Shown: positions 13,118 through 24,080 of the stretch, in pieces
Layout: each line of letters begins with the position of its first letter
Position numbering within the stretch: the stretch's first letter is position 1
Program-made: the position numbers and the translations under genes
The notes under the pieces: model-generated
The model's database searches: none
What the model was told of the DNA's origin: nothing
Seen by the model: the letters and a program-made list of their open reading frames with translations, nothing else
NCBI RefSeq assembly: GCF_016545825.1
Contig: NC_052616.1
Coordinates: forward strand, 1,240,001 to 1,304,000
DNA length: 64,000 nucleotides
Origin: Eucalyptus grandis
Lineage: Eukaryota; Streptophyta; Magnoliopsida; Myrtales; Myrtaceae
Reading direction: 5' to 3'

Positions 13118-14551
13118 CACGAGTCACAGCCTGCAGCATATATGGAATATGCATCTCTTTCTTTCATTCAAAGCTCTCAATGAGAGATATGTTTAAGAAC
13201 GAGGACACCAGCTGCTCGGCAACCCTAAATGACTTTTCCTCTCTCTGCAACCTTGTGTTATATTCCTGTCATATCTGGATGGGTGTATCATCTTTTTTCT
13301 TTTTCTTTTTTCTTTGTGTTATATATATATATATATTGGGGAAGAATAATGAACAAAAATGCTTGAGCGTGGTTTTGTAAACCTAGACTCACAAAAACTG
13401 GTTTCAGTTCACTGTTGATTTCTGAAATGACGTGGCAAATTCAAGCAGTTATTTCAACAAATGGACTCCATCCAAGCGTTCTGCTGCGTTTTGTAAATCT
13501 CGACTGTGTAGACTAGCCATTGAACCTCCAGCATTATTCATCTAGATTATAAACATCATTGGTATTGCCATCGTAGTCGGTTCACCACGAGGTAATTTCG
13601 TTTAGCAGCTTGCAACATGTGTTCAGTGTTCCGGGTACGAGTGGGTCAAACTCCAACAGATAACAACTCGTGTAACATTTCATAAGTTATCTTTCACTCA
13701 AGGCGAGTTTGGGGCATGTTACCGCCGTCCCTTTTGCATATACCAACATTCCTCACCATATCCTGGCAACGTTAAGGCCATGGCACGGACCGGAACGCTC
13801 CTACCACCATCTCAAGCCACGGCTTCACCAGATCAGAGTGGGTGCTTGTTACAAGGTCTCCACAGCACGAGCATCTGTATGATAACATTTGCAACGGGTC
13901 GGCTTGAAATGTCGGGGGACGAGTCCAAATGGACCAAGACATTCGACATTTTGGGCATGCCTTCTCGCACGTATCCTTCTACAAACTCTCTCAAAACTCC
14001 CAGCATCAGAAATTTGTAGCGCCTTAAGTCTCAAATAAAAAATTTCGACAACTTATTTTAAAGGGTTTGTGAGAGCCGAAGTAGAATGTTGAAATCGAAG
14101 GGCTTGCAAAATGGACAGGTCACTACTCTAAGGGTTGGCTTTACTTTTTCATATAAGGGCATGTATGCGAAAGGTCAATGTTGAATACTGGAGGTGAGAA
14201 CAAAGAGAAGCAATGCCGAGGAAAGCTTGAAGCAGAGAAGTCGAAAATCATTTTCTCATTGAGTTTGCTCTGGAATTTATCCAAGTTGAGTGAAGACTTA
14301 GAGAGAGAGAGAGGTTAGAGGATCATGTCAAACGCGAGTCATTCCTTGGAACTTCTCGAGCTAAACTGCAAGAACTGGACGGATAAGAACTTATTAGTGT
14401 CTGCAATAATCGTGTCGAAATCGACCATGTTATTCATTTCGAACCTTCGATGTATTTCCGAATTACTCTAGCCAATTGAAAGGATCTTCTGGTCAATCCA
14501 GAGTTCATTTTGGTTTGATTAGTAAGTCGTAAGGGGATTGCTGCCAACAAG
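13118..14551. other. 3' flank of the ILK gene and intergenic DNA
   Basis: This holds the ILK 3' UTR, a short AT run at 13321-13336 and otherwise unrecognised sequence. A 79-codon frame at 13780 has no recognisable relatives and is not proposed as a gene. Confidence 0.4.
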
Positions 14552-14625
14552 GTCTGGGTGGTGTAGTCGGTTATCACGCTAGTCTCACACACTAGAGGTC
14601 CCCGGTTCGAACCCGGGCTCAGACA
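14552..14625 (+). tRNA. tRNA-Val (anticodon CAC)
   Basis: All four arms are present. The 7-bp acceptor stem pairs GTCTGGG with CTCAGAC (one G-T pair). The anticodon arm CTAGT-CTCACAC-ACTAG presents CAC, and GGTTCGAACCC forms the T arm. The 74-nt gene is followed by a TTTCTTTT pol III terminator. There is no intron. Confidence 0.97.
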
Positions 14626-15397
14626 TTTCTTTTCCTTCTCTTTATGCTGTATATTTTCATTCTTTCCTTGTCCTATTCTCAGGACAACTCTTTTTTTTTT
14701 TTTCAATAATCATATCTTTCTGCGAGATTGCAACTTGAATTCCTGCTCAAAATCAGTTTTTTGGGCCACTGCATGATCTTATTGTCAACCATGAGTTGCA
14801 TTTTAACCAAGCTGGGATGACCAGGAATCTATTAGCACAAAAGCCACCAATAACAATATTGATCACATTTCATTGCTGAATAATTTAACGAAAGCGAATC
14901 TCTACTACCGTCCCTCAAGAGAAGCTCAACAGGAGCAAGTTTTCATAGGCTAAAGTAGAATTTTGCTTCTGATTCCAAGTATAAGTACAATATCTCTGGA
15001 CACGACGACAATGTTCTTCAGGTACTACTTAATGCTAAGGGAATAGAAAGATCCTTTGCTGTGTCTCGTGCCGAATTCGTTTTGTAGCAGAAATTTGTTA
15101 ATTAGTGATCCTTGACCTGATGCTGGTGACTTGGACGCCATTCACGTGGAGAATCAATGGCGTGTTAATGTGCGGTCATGTAGAACATGATCCCCCATCA
15201 GTGAGTGAACAGCATATATACAACATGGTGCCAAGACGGGCGACTGCTGAAGTACCCTAGATTCCATCATAACAGCTTTATGTCTTCCTTCACGACAATA
15301 GTATAAGTGCATATCTGGATACCGGAATCATGCTGATCGTTTATATGCCAGTGGCAAGGTAATGGCAACTTTGACGAACTATACGTTCTCTAAAATG
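14626..15397. other. Intergenic DNA and 3' flank of the VCCN1-like gene
   Basis: A T-run follows the tRNA at about 14690-14703. The rest is unique-looking sequence without a supported frame; its right part should hold the 3' UTR of the minus-strand channel gene. Confidence 0.4.
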
Positions 15398-17616
15398 TCA
15401 TGACCTGTTTCTCCTTTCAGTTTTGTGCTTTGGCCTACCATTAGGTGATTGCTCATGTATGGGGCTCTTCCTCTTTGCAAGAAGATGCTTGCCAATAGCT
15501 TTCTCGGTACAGATTGCTTCCTGAATGTTTTGGCGGACTAGATTGCAGAGCTCATCAAGCGCTAACATTGGAAATGGCTCTTCAATAAGAACACCAACCT
15601 ACAGATGTCAAGGCGGAAGTCATGTCATGTAGATATGAAAGGGATTGGTGAGATTGCAAGGTGAATCCCACCGTGTCGGGATTAGACTGTTCTTTCTATT
15701 TTCTTTGCACTATACATAACAACCTTCAGTTTGGATTTTACAATTGAATATAATCCTAGCAAAGGCTGAAAACCAGAAACCAGCGCCGAGTCAAACTCAT
15801 GCTTTCGAGAGGGTTGAGGGTTTTTTCTATGCATTTAACAGTTTGCCAAGGCATTAATAAGCAGCAACCAGGAAATGTCAAACGCATGAGAGGGTGAAAC
15901 TTTTAATACAATTTGAGAACAGCTGAAAATAGTCCGAGACAAGAAATAGCAATAAATTTCCCTGAAGGAGTGCATTCTACAGTCTGAGAACAGAAAAGTC
16001 CTTTGTATATTAGCTTTTCAGTAAAAAAGATGTTCATATTTAACCAATCAAGAGACCCTGAATTCCCCTAACTTATGTTTGTGGACTACCATTGCTCGCC
16101 TGACTCATCAGCAGCTCATGTTCTTTTGCCATATAATAAAAATTGTATCATCAAGTAATTCACTAGGAAACTTAATTACAGTGGAGGCAGAATCGTTAAG
16201 TGAGGTAATAGAAAGAAATAGTAATCATACTTCTTCGATGCAGAACAAGGAAGCAGCGCTGATGAAAGTGGCCGGAACAACAATCCAGTGGCAGTCATCC
16301 CAAAGAATGACAGGAAGAGTCAGATGCCAAAGGACCAGAAACCTCGAGGTCAAACGGGTGTAGGAGAGAGGGATTGGAATGCCAATTAGTTGCTCGCAGG
16401 TGCTGATTCCTTCATGGAAGCAAGATAAATTTGACTCCTGCATGATTAAGATCCGAAATTAAAGTGAATGCAGGGGTATTAAGTTCACTCCGCTCTCTGC
16501 ATAAAACAAATGGTCACCATTCGGTATTAGTAAAATAAAGAATCTGCAAATGCAAGCCCTCGTGCTTAGTCTCACTCAGAAACTTAAATCTGTCAGTTGA
16601 GCAATGAATTACCAGGACATTTCTCTTCGACTCCTCCAAATTCAACAATCTGAGGCTTTGGGAAATGAACTCAATAATGCACCGTGGCCGGTGCTTTGAC
16701 TCGAGAATCATAGCTAGATCATCCCCCTCAATTCGGTTTCTTAGGTCTTGACCAATATCCGAGCCATAAGTCACATGACACTGCATATGTAAAGTCCATT
16801 ATCTCCGAGCATCAAAAGCAGGGACGAGCATATAAATCGATAATAGTCACAGCAATTTATATAAGTCATAGATAATCTCAGCTCTGGCTTCTAAACTTAG
16901 CAAATTTTCTGTGCAATAATTCAACAGAGAAGTCAATGCCAACAGACCTTAAGTGCAACGGGAAACGCCATGATATACTCCAGAAGCACCTTCTTCAGCG
17001 CCGAATCTTCGTTGCTCTCCACCGTACTGATCACCTGCCTCGCAAAATCATCAACCCCTGCAATCACCTTCACCCAAATCTGCCTCCCTTCCTGGAACCT
17101 TGAATACGAAGCCTCCGTCCTAAACACCAGCAGGAGTGCCAGCGCTGGTGCTGTCAGCTGGTACGGCAACGACGACGTCCTCAGCACCGGGAAAAACTCC
17201 GGCAACCACTCCATCAGCACAGCGGTATTATAACTCGCGATCATAACTGCTACCAGAGTGAAAGCTGTCACCGGAGGTATCAGTGAGAGGATCACTCGCG
17301 AGGACAAACTCGAGAGCAAGTGCCGGACGTGGCGCTGCGAGCTCCGGTGTTGGAGCCAGTCCTCGTGGTTGTAGAGAGTTCGTTTGCGCTGCATCCCTTG
17401 CTCTTTCAAGGCATCGGCCCAGTCGGGTATCATGCGGAGGATCGAGATGATTGCAGGGAGCTTTTGGGGGCTTGAATCTCCAGCCTGAGAAGAGAGAACC
17501 TTGAACGAGATGGTGTTGCTGTGAACAGAGTGAAGAGTTGAGGCCAATTTGGGGATGAACTTTGGTGTGAACTGGGAATGCATGGAGTGAGATTTGAGGC
17601 TGATGGGCTGTGCCAT
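15398..17616 (-). CDS. VCCN1: Bestrophin-like thylakoid voltage-dependent chloride channel (VCCN1-like)
   Basis: Minus-strand exons 17616-16948, 16780-16613, 16437-16231 and 15598-15398 join in frame to 414 residues; all junctions are GT-AG. Residues 1-55 are Ser/Thr-rich with few acidic residues, as in a chloroplast transit peptide. The mature part is a UPF0187/bestrophin domain: HRSSQRHVRHLLSSLSSRV (about 90-108), a first membrane stretch from about 108, SSLPYQLTAPALALLLVFRTE with YSRFQEGR (about 148-178), CHVTYGSDI, PIPLSYTRLTSRFLVLWHLT, and HWIVVPATFISAASLFCIEEVG before a hydrophilic tail ending near NGRPKHK. VCCN1 conducts chloride across the thylakoid membrane and tunes proton motive force when light changes. 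The assignment rests on remembered similarity to the Arabidopsis protein; VCCN2 cannot be excluded. No defect was seen. Confidence 0.92.
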
Positions 17617-18109
17617 TGAGAGGAATTGGAATTAGGGTTTTGGAGAGAGGTGAGGACATGTTAAGAGAGTAGCAGAGAGAATGTCAAGGAGTGATGAAGG
17701 GCTGAGGAAGAGAGATGAGTGGAAGGTTAGTTAATGACAGTTATTTTTTGTGAAGGAGGTTTTTTTACAGGTTGAAATAAAATATGTTGGTGATAAGCTG
17801 GTGCTAGGGTCACCAGTTACCTTCATACTCTCAGGTGACAGCCAACCAAAACATGAAGAATCACGTACAATCATTTTATACTTTCTTCAGATTTTAAAAA
17901 CCTTTATTCTAGTAAGTTGCATCAAACAGGCGTTTTTACGCATTGATTTTATTTAGCGGCTAGATTTTCGCAAAATTAGTAACTCTATATAGAAAAGGTA
18001 ATAAGGAAGACTAACTTCTTTCACCAAAATTAGTGACATTCATATGGGATAAGTATGTATATGCCCAAATAAGTAGTATACCCTCTCCATAGAATTAAAA
18101 GAATTCGCA
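17617..18109. other. 5' flank of the VCCN1-like gene
   Basis: AT-rich sequence upstream of the minus-strand start codon. No promoter element is distinctive enough to call. Confidence 0.4.
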
Positions 18110-18959
18110 TTAGGAAGGATGGTTTTCAATCCAATTTTGGTTTTCAAAATCAACCTATCTATAGTTAGTATCATTTAAAATTGGCAGTAACTTTCGGATA
18201 TAAAAGTGGGTTTTGAATACTTTACTCACTAATAATATGAAAGTGACAATTTCACTATGATGGGTAGCTTTCACTATGATGGGTAGCTTAGTCATGTGAT
18301 TTTAAAAAAAAATGGCAGTATTTTAGTCATGTGTTTTGAATATTGTTTGTAGTTAGTATCATTTAAAATTGGTAGTAATTTTCGGATATAAAAGTAGGCT
18401 TTAAATACTTTAGTCACTAATTATATGAAAGTGACAATTTCACTATGATGGGTAGCTTAGTCAAGTGATTAATAGGATTTCATATTAGTTATTTGCATAT
18501 TTAAATTTACTCAGCAATATTCATGCATGATTAAAAAAATGGTTAATACCACAGAAAACCCTAAACTATGTCAATCATGACCTAAATATCCTGAACTTTT
18601 TTTGTACTATTAAAAATCCAAAATTTATACCATTGTAATAAATATAGCTTAGATTGAACTAAAATAAGTTACGGTCAAGGTATTTGTGTCACAGTTGGCA
18701 AGTTTAGGTTTTTGATTTAAAAAAAAAGTTTGGGGTATTTGTGGTAAAAAAAAAAATTATGGTACTCATGTCACGCTAAGTTTAATTTAAGGTGTCTATG
18801 AGATCTTCCCTTACAAAAATATGCGCAACCTCTCAAATTTCTTTTTTCAAAAAAAAAAAAATCTTTTTTCAAGTTACTTAATGGGCCCTCAATTTTACTC
18901 ATTCTTGAGCCCATCGTACAAGGGAGTCACTTTTTGTTTAGGTTAACAAATATGGCATC

Positions 18960-18991
<32 letters not shown>

Positions 18992-19597
18992 CAAATATGG
19001 CATAAAAAGTCTCAAACTATGCTTACTATATAACACAAATATCCAGCATTTTTTTTTTTTTTTGTGACTTAGGAATGTCCATATAGCCTGCAGGCGACAA
19101 GGTAAACTCGGAATGGTGCTAGGGCATGACCCACCATCATGACACTGCACTTAAGACCACTAGTCTAGGGCATGACCCACCACCATGACACTGCACTTAA
19201 GACCACTAGTGATGCTTTTGGGATTCGAACTTTTCTTCTTTTGTGAGAGGGAGAGACCTCAACCCAGCGACGCCACCACATGGGTGGTAATATCCAGTAT
19301 TTTTTTTTTTTTAGTCACTAAAAATTTTAAACTTACCCATCATGACACATATCCCAAACTTATAGCAGTGTGACAATTGAAATAGAAGGAATATGTGACA
19401 TGTATAAATTTTGAGTTTTTCGTGACACCAAAAAGCTGAAGGCATTTATCTTACAAGTATAGGGCTTTCGGCCCAAAAAAACATAAAATTCGGAATTTTA
19501 TTTTGTGGTATTTATCCTTTGTTTAAGTCAAAGGATGTAATCACTCATTTGAAAAGGCGACAACTCGAGTTGTTCTTTCTGCCTTCACCATCCAGAA
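18110..19597 (+). repeat. Non-coding direct duplication, copy A
   Basis: Starts at TTAGGAAGGATGGTTTTCAA and runs to CCATCCAGAAGCTT, where copy B begins with the same TAGGAAGGATGG. Within the copy, a roughly 180 bp block (GGTAGCTTAGTCA...; about 18170-18300 versus 18355-18475) is itself repeated. The right end (TTTGAAAAGGCGACAACTCGAG) equals the sequence just upstream of the gene at 21632. A SINE interrupts it at 19058-19289. Confidence 0.85.
19058..19289 (-). mobile_element. SINE, minus orientation, with an internal duplication
   Basis: The insertion is flanked by AATATCCAG(C/T)ATTTT at 19038-19052 and about 19288-19302, a likely target-site duplication. The T-run at the left is the poly(A) tail read in reverse. 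The reverse complement contains GTTCGAATCCC, a tRNA-type B box. A 46-base block (CTAGGGCATGACCCACCA...) occurs twice in tandem at about 19119-19164 and 19165-19210. The matching point of copy B (about 21275-21300) lacks it, giving an empty site. Confidence 0.75.
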
Positions 19598-20225
19598 GCT
19601 TTAGGAAGGATGGTTTTCAATCCAATCGTGGTTTTCAAAATCAACCTATCTATAGTTAGTATCATTTAAAATTGGCAGTAACTTTCGGATATAAAAAGTG
19701 GGTTTTGAATACTCTAATCACTAATAATATGAAAGTGACAATTTCACTATGATGGGTAGCTTTCACTATGATGGGTAGCTTAGTCATGTGATTAATAAAA
19801 ACTGGCAGTATTTTAGTCATGTGTTTTGAATACTATCCGTAGTTAGTATCATTTAAAGTTGGTAGTGACTTTCGGATATAAAAAGTAGGTTTTAAATGCT
19901 TTAGTCACTAATTATATGAAAGTGACAATTTCACTATGATGGGTAGCTTAGTCAAGTGATTAATAGGATTTCATATTAGTTATTTGCATATTTAAATTTA
20001 CTTAGCAATATTCATGCATGATTAAAAAAATGGTTAATACAACAAAATACCCTAAACTATGTCTATCATGACCTAAATATCCTAAACTTTCTTTGTATTA
20101 CTAAAAATCAAGAACTTATACCGTTGTAATAAATATAGCTTAGATTGAACTAAAATAGGTTTTTTCATAACCTAAAAAAGGTCAAGATATTTGTGTCATA
20201 GTTGGCAAGTTTAAGTTTTTGGCTA

Positions 20226-20257
<32 letters not shown>

Positions 20258-20390
20258 CACACATTCGGAGCATCTATAAAAAAAAAAAAAAAAAATTAGG
20301 GTACTCATGTCACACAATAAGTTTAATTTAAGGTTTTTTGCGAGATCTTCCCATAAAAAAAAAATACCTCTAAAATTTCTTTTTTTCAAG

Positions 20391-21164
20391 TGGTAACGAT
20401 TCTGTTTCCGGAAACAAATTCTGATAAGAAATAATTATTTTTTATTCTGTTCTTGGAAATTGATTCTGAGTAAAAGAACGCGTTTGTTAACTGTATAAAA
20501 TTTCTGATTTTGGAATAGAATTGCGTTTGGTACCGTGTTCATTGATTCTGTTCCAAATCAATTTATTTTAATTTTAAAATAATTTTTATAATTTTTCCCT
20601 TTTTTCTTTTCTTTTTTTCCTTTTGTCCTTTTTTTTTTTTTTTTCCTTTTCTTTTCTTTCTTCTTTTGTTTTGTTTTATTTTTTCTTTATTTTTCTTTTA
20701 TTTCTTTTTTTCTTTTTTTTTTTTTTTTCCTATTCTTCTTTTTTTCTCCTTTTCTTTTTTTCTTTTTATTCTTTTTTTTTTCTTCTTCTCCTATTCTTCT
20801 TCTTCTTCTTCTTTTTTTTTTTTTTTTTCTTTTTCTCCTATTCTTCTTTTTTTTTTTTTTTAGGCTAGACGAGAGCCTCCGATGAGCTCATCGGACCAGT
20901 TGCCGGCAGCCAACGGCGGACGGCGGCGGGCAGCAATCACGAGATGGCAATCGATGAAGAAGAAGAAAAGAGAAGAAGAAGAATTTTGATTCTCAATGTT
21001 GTTCTCGGAACAAGAATCAACTTTTTTTTTTTTTATTTATTCTTGATTCTCTTCCCAATCTGTTTCCGAGAATAAATTTGATCTTGGGAACAAAAATTTT
21101 ACTAAACGCAATTCTCGTTCCAAACTGATTCTGAGAATAAAAAATCAGAATCATGCACAGGCCC
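20391..21164. mobile_element. Tourist-like (PIF/Harbinger-type) non-autonomous element, one end eroded
   Basis: The block is absent from the equivalent place in copy A (about 18871-18880). Its right end is the reverse complement of the left end of the element at 46171 (both read GGGCCTG inward, followed by a gATTCTGATTTTTT stretch), and its left end GGTAACGATTCT matches the other terminus of that element lacking about eight bases. The centre is a long C/T-rich tract, then a GC-rich core with GATGAAGAAGAAGAA. The left target-site copy appears lost. No transposase frame is present; the F/S/L-rich open frame is the pyrimidine tract. Confidence 0.75.
20587..20862. repeat. Pyrimidine-rich low-complexity tract
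   Basis: About 275 bases of almost pure T with scattered C, including TTCTTCTTC runs, inside the Tourist-like element. The counterpart at 46560-46630 is a much shorter A/G-rich stretch, so this tract has expanded. Confidence 0.9.
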
Positions 21165-21631
21165 TTAATGGGCCCTCAATTTTACTCATTCTTGAGCCCA
21201 TTGAACAAGGGAATCACTTTTTGTTTAGGTTAACAAATATGGCATAAAAAGTGTCAAACTATACTTACCAAAAAATAAATATCCCGGACTTTTTTTGAGT
21301 CACTAAAAATTTTAAACTTACTTATTATGACACATATCCCAAACTTATAAAAATGCCCAAACTTATATCAGTGCGACGATTGAAATAGAACGCATATGTG
21401 ACATATATAAATTTTGAGTTTTTTCGTGATACCAAAAAGCAGAAGGCATTTATCTTCCAAATAAAGGGTTTTTGGCCCAAAAACACATAAAGTTCGGATT
21501 TTTTTTTTTTTGGTGGTATTTATCCTTTGTTTAAGTCAAAGGCTGTAATCACTCATTTGAAAAGGCGACAACTCGAGTTGTTCTTTCTGCCTTCGCCTCT
21601 AAGGGGTCACCATCCAGAAGCTTTCCCCGAC

Positions 21632-23186
21632 ATGGACCCATCGAAACCCGCGCAAGAACCGCCACCGCTACCGCCCCAGGGCGGCTCCGCCGCAACCGCC
21701 GCCACGGCCGCCGCAGCCTCAGCCCCAGAAGAGCAGCAAGAGACGAGCCCTCGACCCCAATGTTCGGATTCAAGCCTCTCCTTACTACAAGATGCGTTCT
21801 TTGCTCAACGACCTTCGTCCTTCTTTCATCGAGGTTCGCTTTCCATATCCGCTCCTGGCGGTGTTACATGTCGGGATGCCCTCCTTTTCTCTTCAAGAAA
21901 TGTTGGGTTCGTGATTTTCTTGCTGTATATTTCGCGTGTTCTCTTGGATACTCTTTCTTTCCTTTTCTTTGGGGGGGGAGGGATTTTCCCGCTCCCCGGT
22001 GAAACAGTAGACGAAAAGGATGCTTGGCTTGGGCGGCGATTGTATGCTCTTTAGTATCTGCCGTGAATATGGCCGGAAATCATATCTTTTTGGTTCGCTT
22101 TTTTTTCGGAGTTCGGCAACAAGTTGTTCTTGGCATCAAGTTTTCGTGATGCTTAAGAAACGTGGCTCGAGTTGATGATTGGGAAATTACAAAGCAGACC
22201 CTTACATGGGGTTCTGAATCATAGTTTCAAGGGAATGTCACGGGGAAAGTCTAAAACTTTCTGGACGTAGACGGGTATGCTTGGTGTGGTATTGGCATGT
22301 GATGAATGTTGAAGGTCTCTCTGTTCCAACAAAGGAAATGGTTTGAATCCTGCTTGGTGGTTTTATATCCTACTGGAGCATGCATGTTTGTATCTAACTT
22401 CACGGAATAGGTAGAAGATGACTGTATATATTTGGTTGGCGAGAAAATTGAGCTCCACTGTCTTGCACATATTTGATTCTGTTGCTGCATAAGCTAGCAA
22501 AGACTAATGCCTCTCTGGCTTTATCCATTTGAAGGTGCTTGCGACCCCTGACTTCCGGAATTGCAGGGCGGCTCAAGAAATCAAAGAAAGTAAGCTTCAA
22601 AATGTTCGATTTGCTGTGCTTTTATATGATTCGGAAAGTTCTCATACTTTTCCTTGAATTTGTTGGTGAATCATATGCTCAGACTCCTTTGTCTAGTAAA
22701 TTGTAATCAACGTGTAGTGTGTAGTGCAACACATCTTCTGGCCTCTGCGTATTTCATGGTTTCATGTCACAATGAAGTGTGTCGGCATCGTCTCTCTATA
22801 AGAAAGTGACTTTTTTTCTAGGGGTGAAATAATTTTTGTGCGCCTAAGGTTTTGTCCTTCGTACTGGCTCTTTTCCAGAGTTGAAGCTGTTTATGGAACT
22901 ATACGGACAGATGACTGCAAGTGCAGAAACAGTCTCTTCTACGAAACGTAACAACGTGAAAGAAGGGAAGCGCGTGAAAGGAGAGAACCGGGACACTGAA
23001 AAGCGGCAAGCCGAGGTGCTCGAGGCTCGGGGAACATACATTGTTGGCGGATCAGCTTTCGGCTGGAACTTTATTACCTTTCCTGGCCATAAACCGGAGT
23101 ACTACGGCCCGACAAAAGAGTTGTTTCGAGCTTCACGAGTGGAGTTACAAGAAAAGAGAAATGCTTCTGTTCCCCGTACTGGTTGA
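21632..23186 (+). CDS. Plant-conserved protein of unknown function, apparent frameshift in exon 1
   Basis: Exons 21632-21833, 22535-22589 and 22879-23186. The conserved part reads RRALDPNVRIQASPYYKMRS...LRPSFIE, then VLATPDFRNCRAAQEI across intron 1, LKLFMELYGQM at the start of exon 3, a charged linker, and GTYIVGGSAFGWNFI(TF)PG near the end. I recall this architecture (DFRNCKAA ... YVVGGSAFGWNF) in many plant proteins without a known function. The best start, MDPSKPAQEPPPLPPQ at 21632, is in a different frame from RRALDPN. The two frames must be exchanged within about 21680-21737, and no GT exists there for an intron. Either one base is wrong in this GC-rich stretch or the gene is broken. 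The proximal upstream region is duplicated DNA. Confidence 0.7.
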
Positions 23187-24008
23187 CATTGACCGATCAC
23201 ATTGGCGCAGAACTACGAATCACTCTGGATTTTCTTTCTTTTTCCTTTTTGGCTGGCTAAGCAAATCGCCGTGGAATTGTATATCGAGTCTTGGAAGCAA
23301 TATCGTCAGTTTTTTAGGGATGTAACCAGTCTTAGCTTCACAAACCAGTTTAGTTACCCAGTGATTCTCTTGTAATGTGACCTCACGTTTTGGTTTTCCC
23401 TATGCTCCAACCTTCCGTTTCTGTTCAAGGAAAAAAGGAGGTGTTTTGATGACCTGTAGCCAATTCTTCTTGGGATGTTGCTGCCCTGCTGATCGACTGA
23501 ACTCTTGTTGCCATCTTGAATTTGTTTTGATTTGCATATGTTATTCGTTCGATGTGCATAGAGCGAGGATGCTGTTTCTGCCTCATTTTGCGGTGAATTA
23601 GTTTGGGTCATCTTGAGAATTTCAATTAGACGCAACTCCATGTGCCCTTTTGTTCTTTTTGGCCTAATTTCCAAATGGTCATATCACTTTCCTCGTTTCA
23701 TATCAGGTGCTATGGAATGTATAGATTTGCGAATTTACCTGTCATGTTAATTATCAAGCTCATGCCTTTTTTTTATCAAAAAGACTTGCAAGCATTAACT
23801 TGTGATAATAATGTAGATGCTTTTAAAACTTGAATACCTTCTGGTCGCAATTGATGTGTTTCCAATTGACACGCTTTGAGGACATGCCCAGGTTCAAAAG
23901 GTGGTCAATATTGAACTAATTCAAAAGGTGGCAGGTTAGGTGAGGCATTAATTGTAAAATAATTATATATAATTATATATATTTAAGTTGCGCTTAACTT
24001 CAACGCGG
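23187..24008. other. 3' flank of the unknown gene and intergenic DNA
   Basis: No supported gene. A short imperfect ATATATAATTATATAT stretch at 23955-23985 precedes the tRNA. Confidence 0.4.
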
Positions 24009-24080
24009 GGGTCCATAGCTCAGTGGTAGAGCATTTGACTGCAGATCAAGAGGTCACCGGTTCGAACCCGGTTGGGCCCT
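24009..24080 (+). tRNA. tRNA-Cys (anticodon GCA)
   Basis: The 72-nt cloverleaf has acceptor stem GGGTCCA/TGGGCCC (one T-G pair), D arm AGCTCAGTGGTAGAGC, anticodon arm TTGAC-TGCAGAT-CAA presenting GCA, and T arm ACCGGTTCGAACCCGGT. A run of seven T follows as pol III terminator. Confidence 0.97.

Larger units (their letters stand above)
19598..21620 (+). repeat. Non-coding direct duplication, copy B
   Basis: Second copy of 18110-19597. It abuts the start of the gene at 21632 and so forms its proximal upstream region. It lacks the SINE of copy A but carries a Tourist-like element at 20391-21164. A (CA)n run lies at 20243-20262. Confidence 0.85.

Noticed and set aside
13780..14019. 79-codon frame downstream of the kinase gene
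   Set aside because: No resemblance to any family and no splice or promoter context.
14434..14706. 90-codon minus-strand frame
   Set aside because: It is the complement of the tRNA-Val gene and its flanks.
20623..20868. 81-codon Phe/Ser-rich open frame
   Set aside because: It is the translation of a pyrimidine tract inside the Tourist-like element; no start context or conserved sequence.
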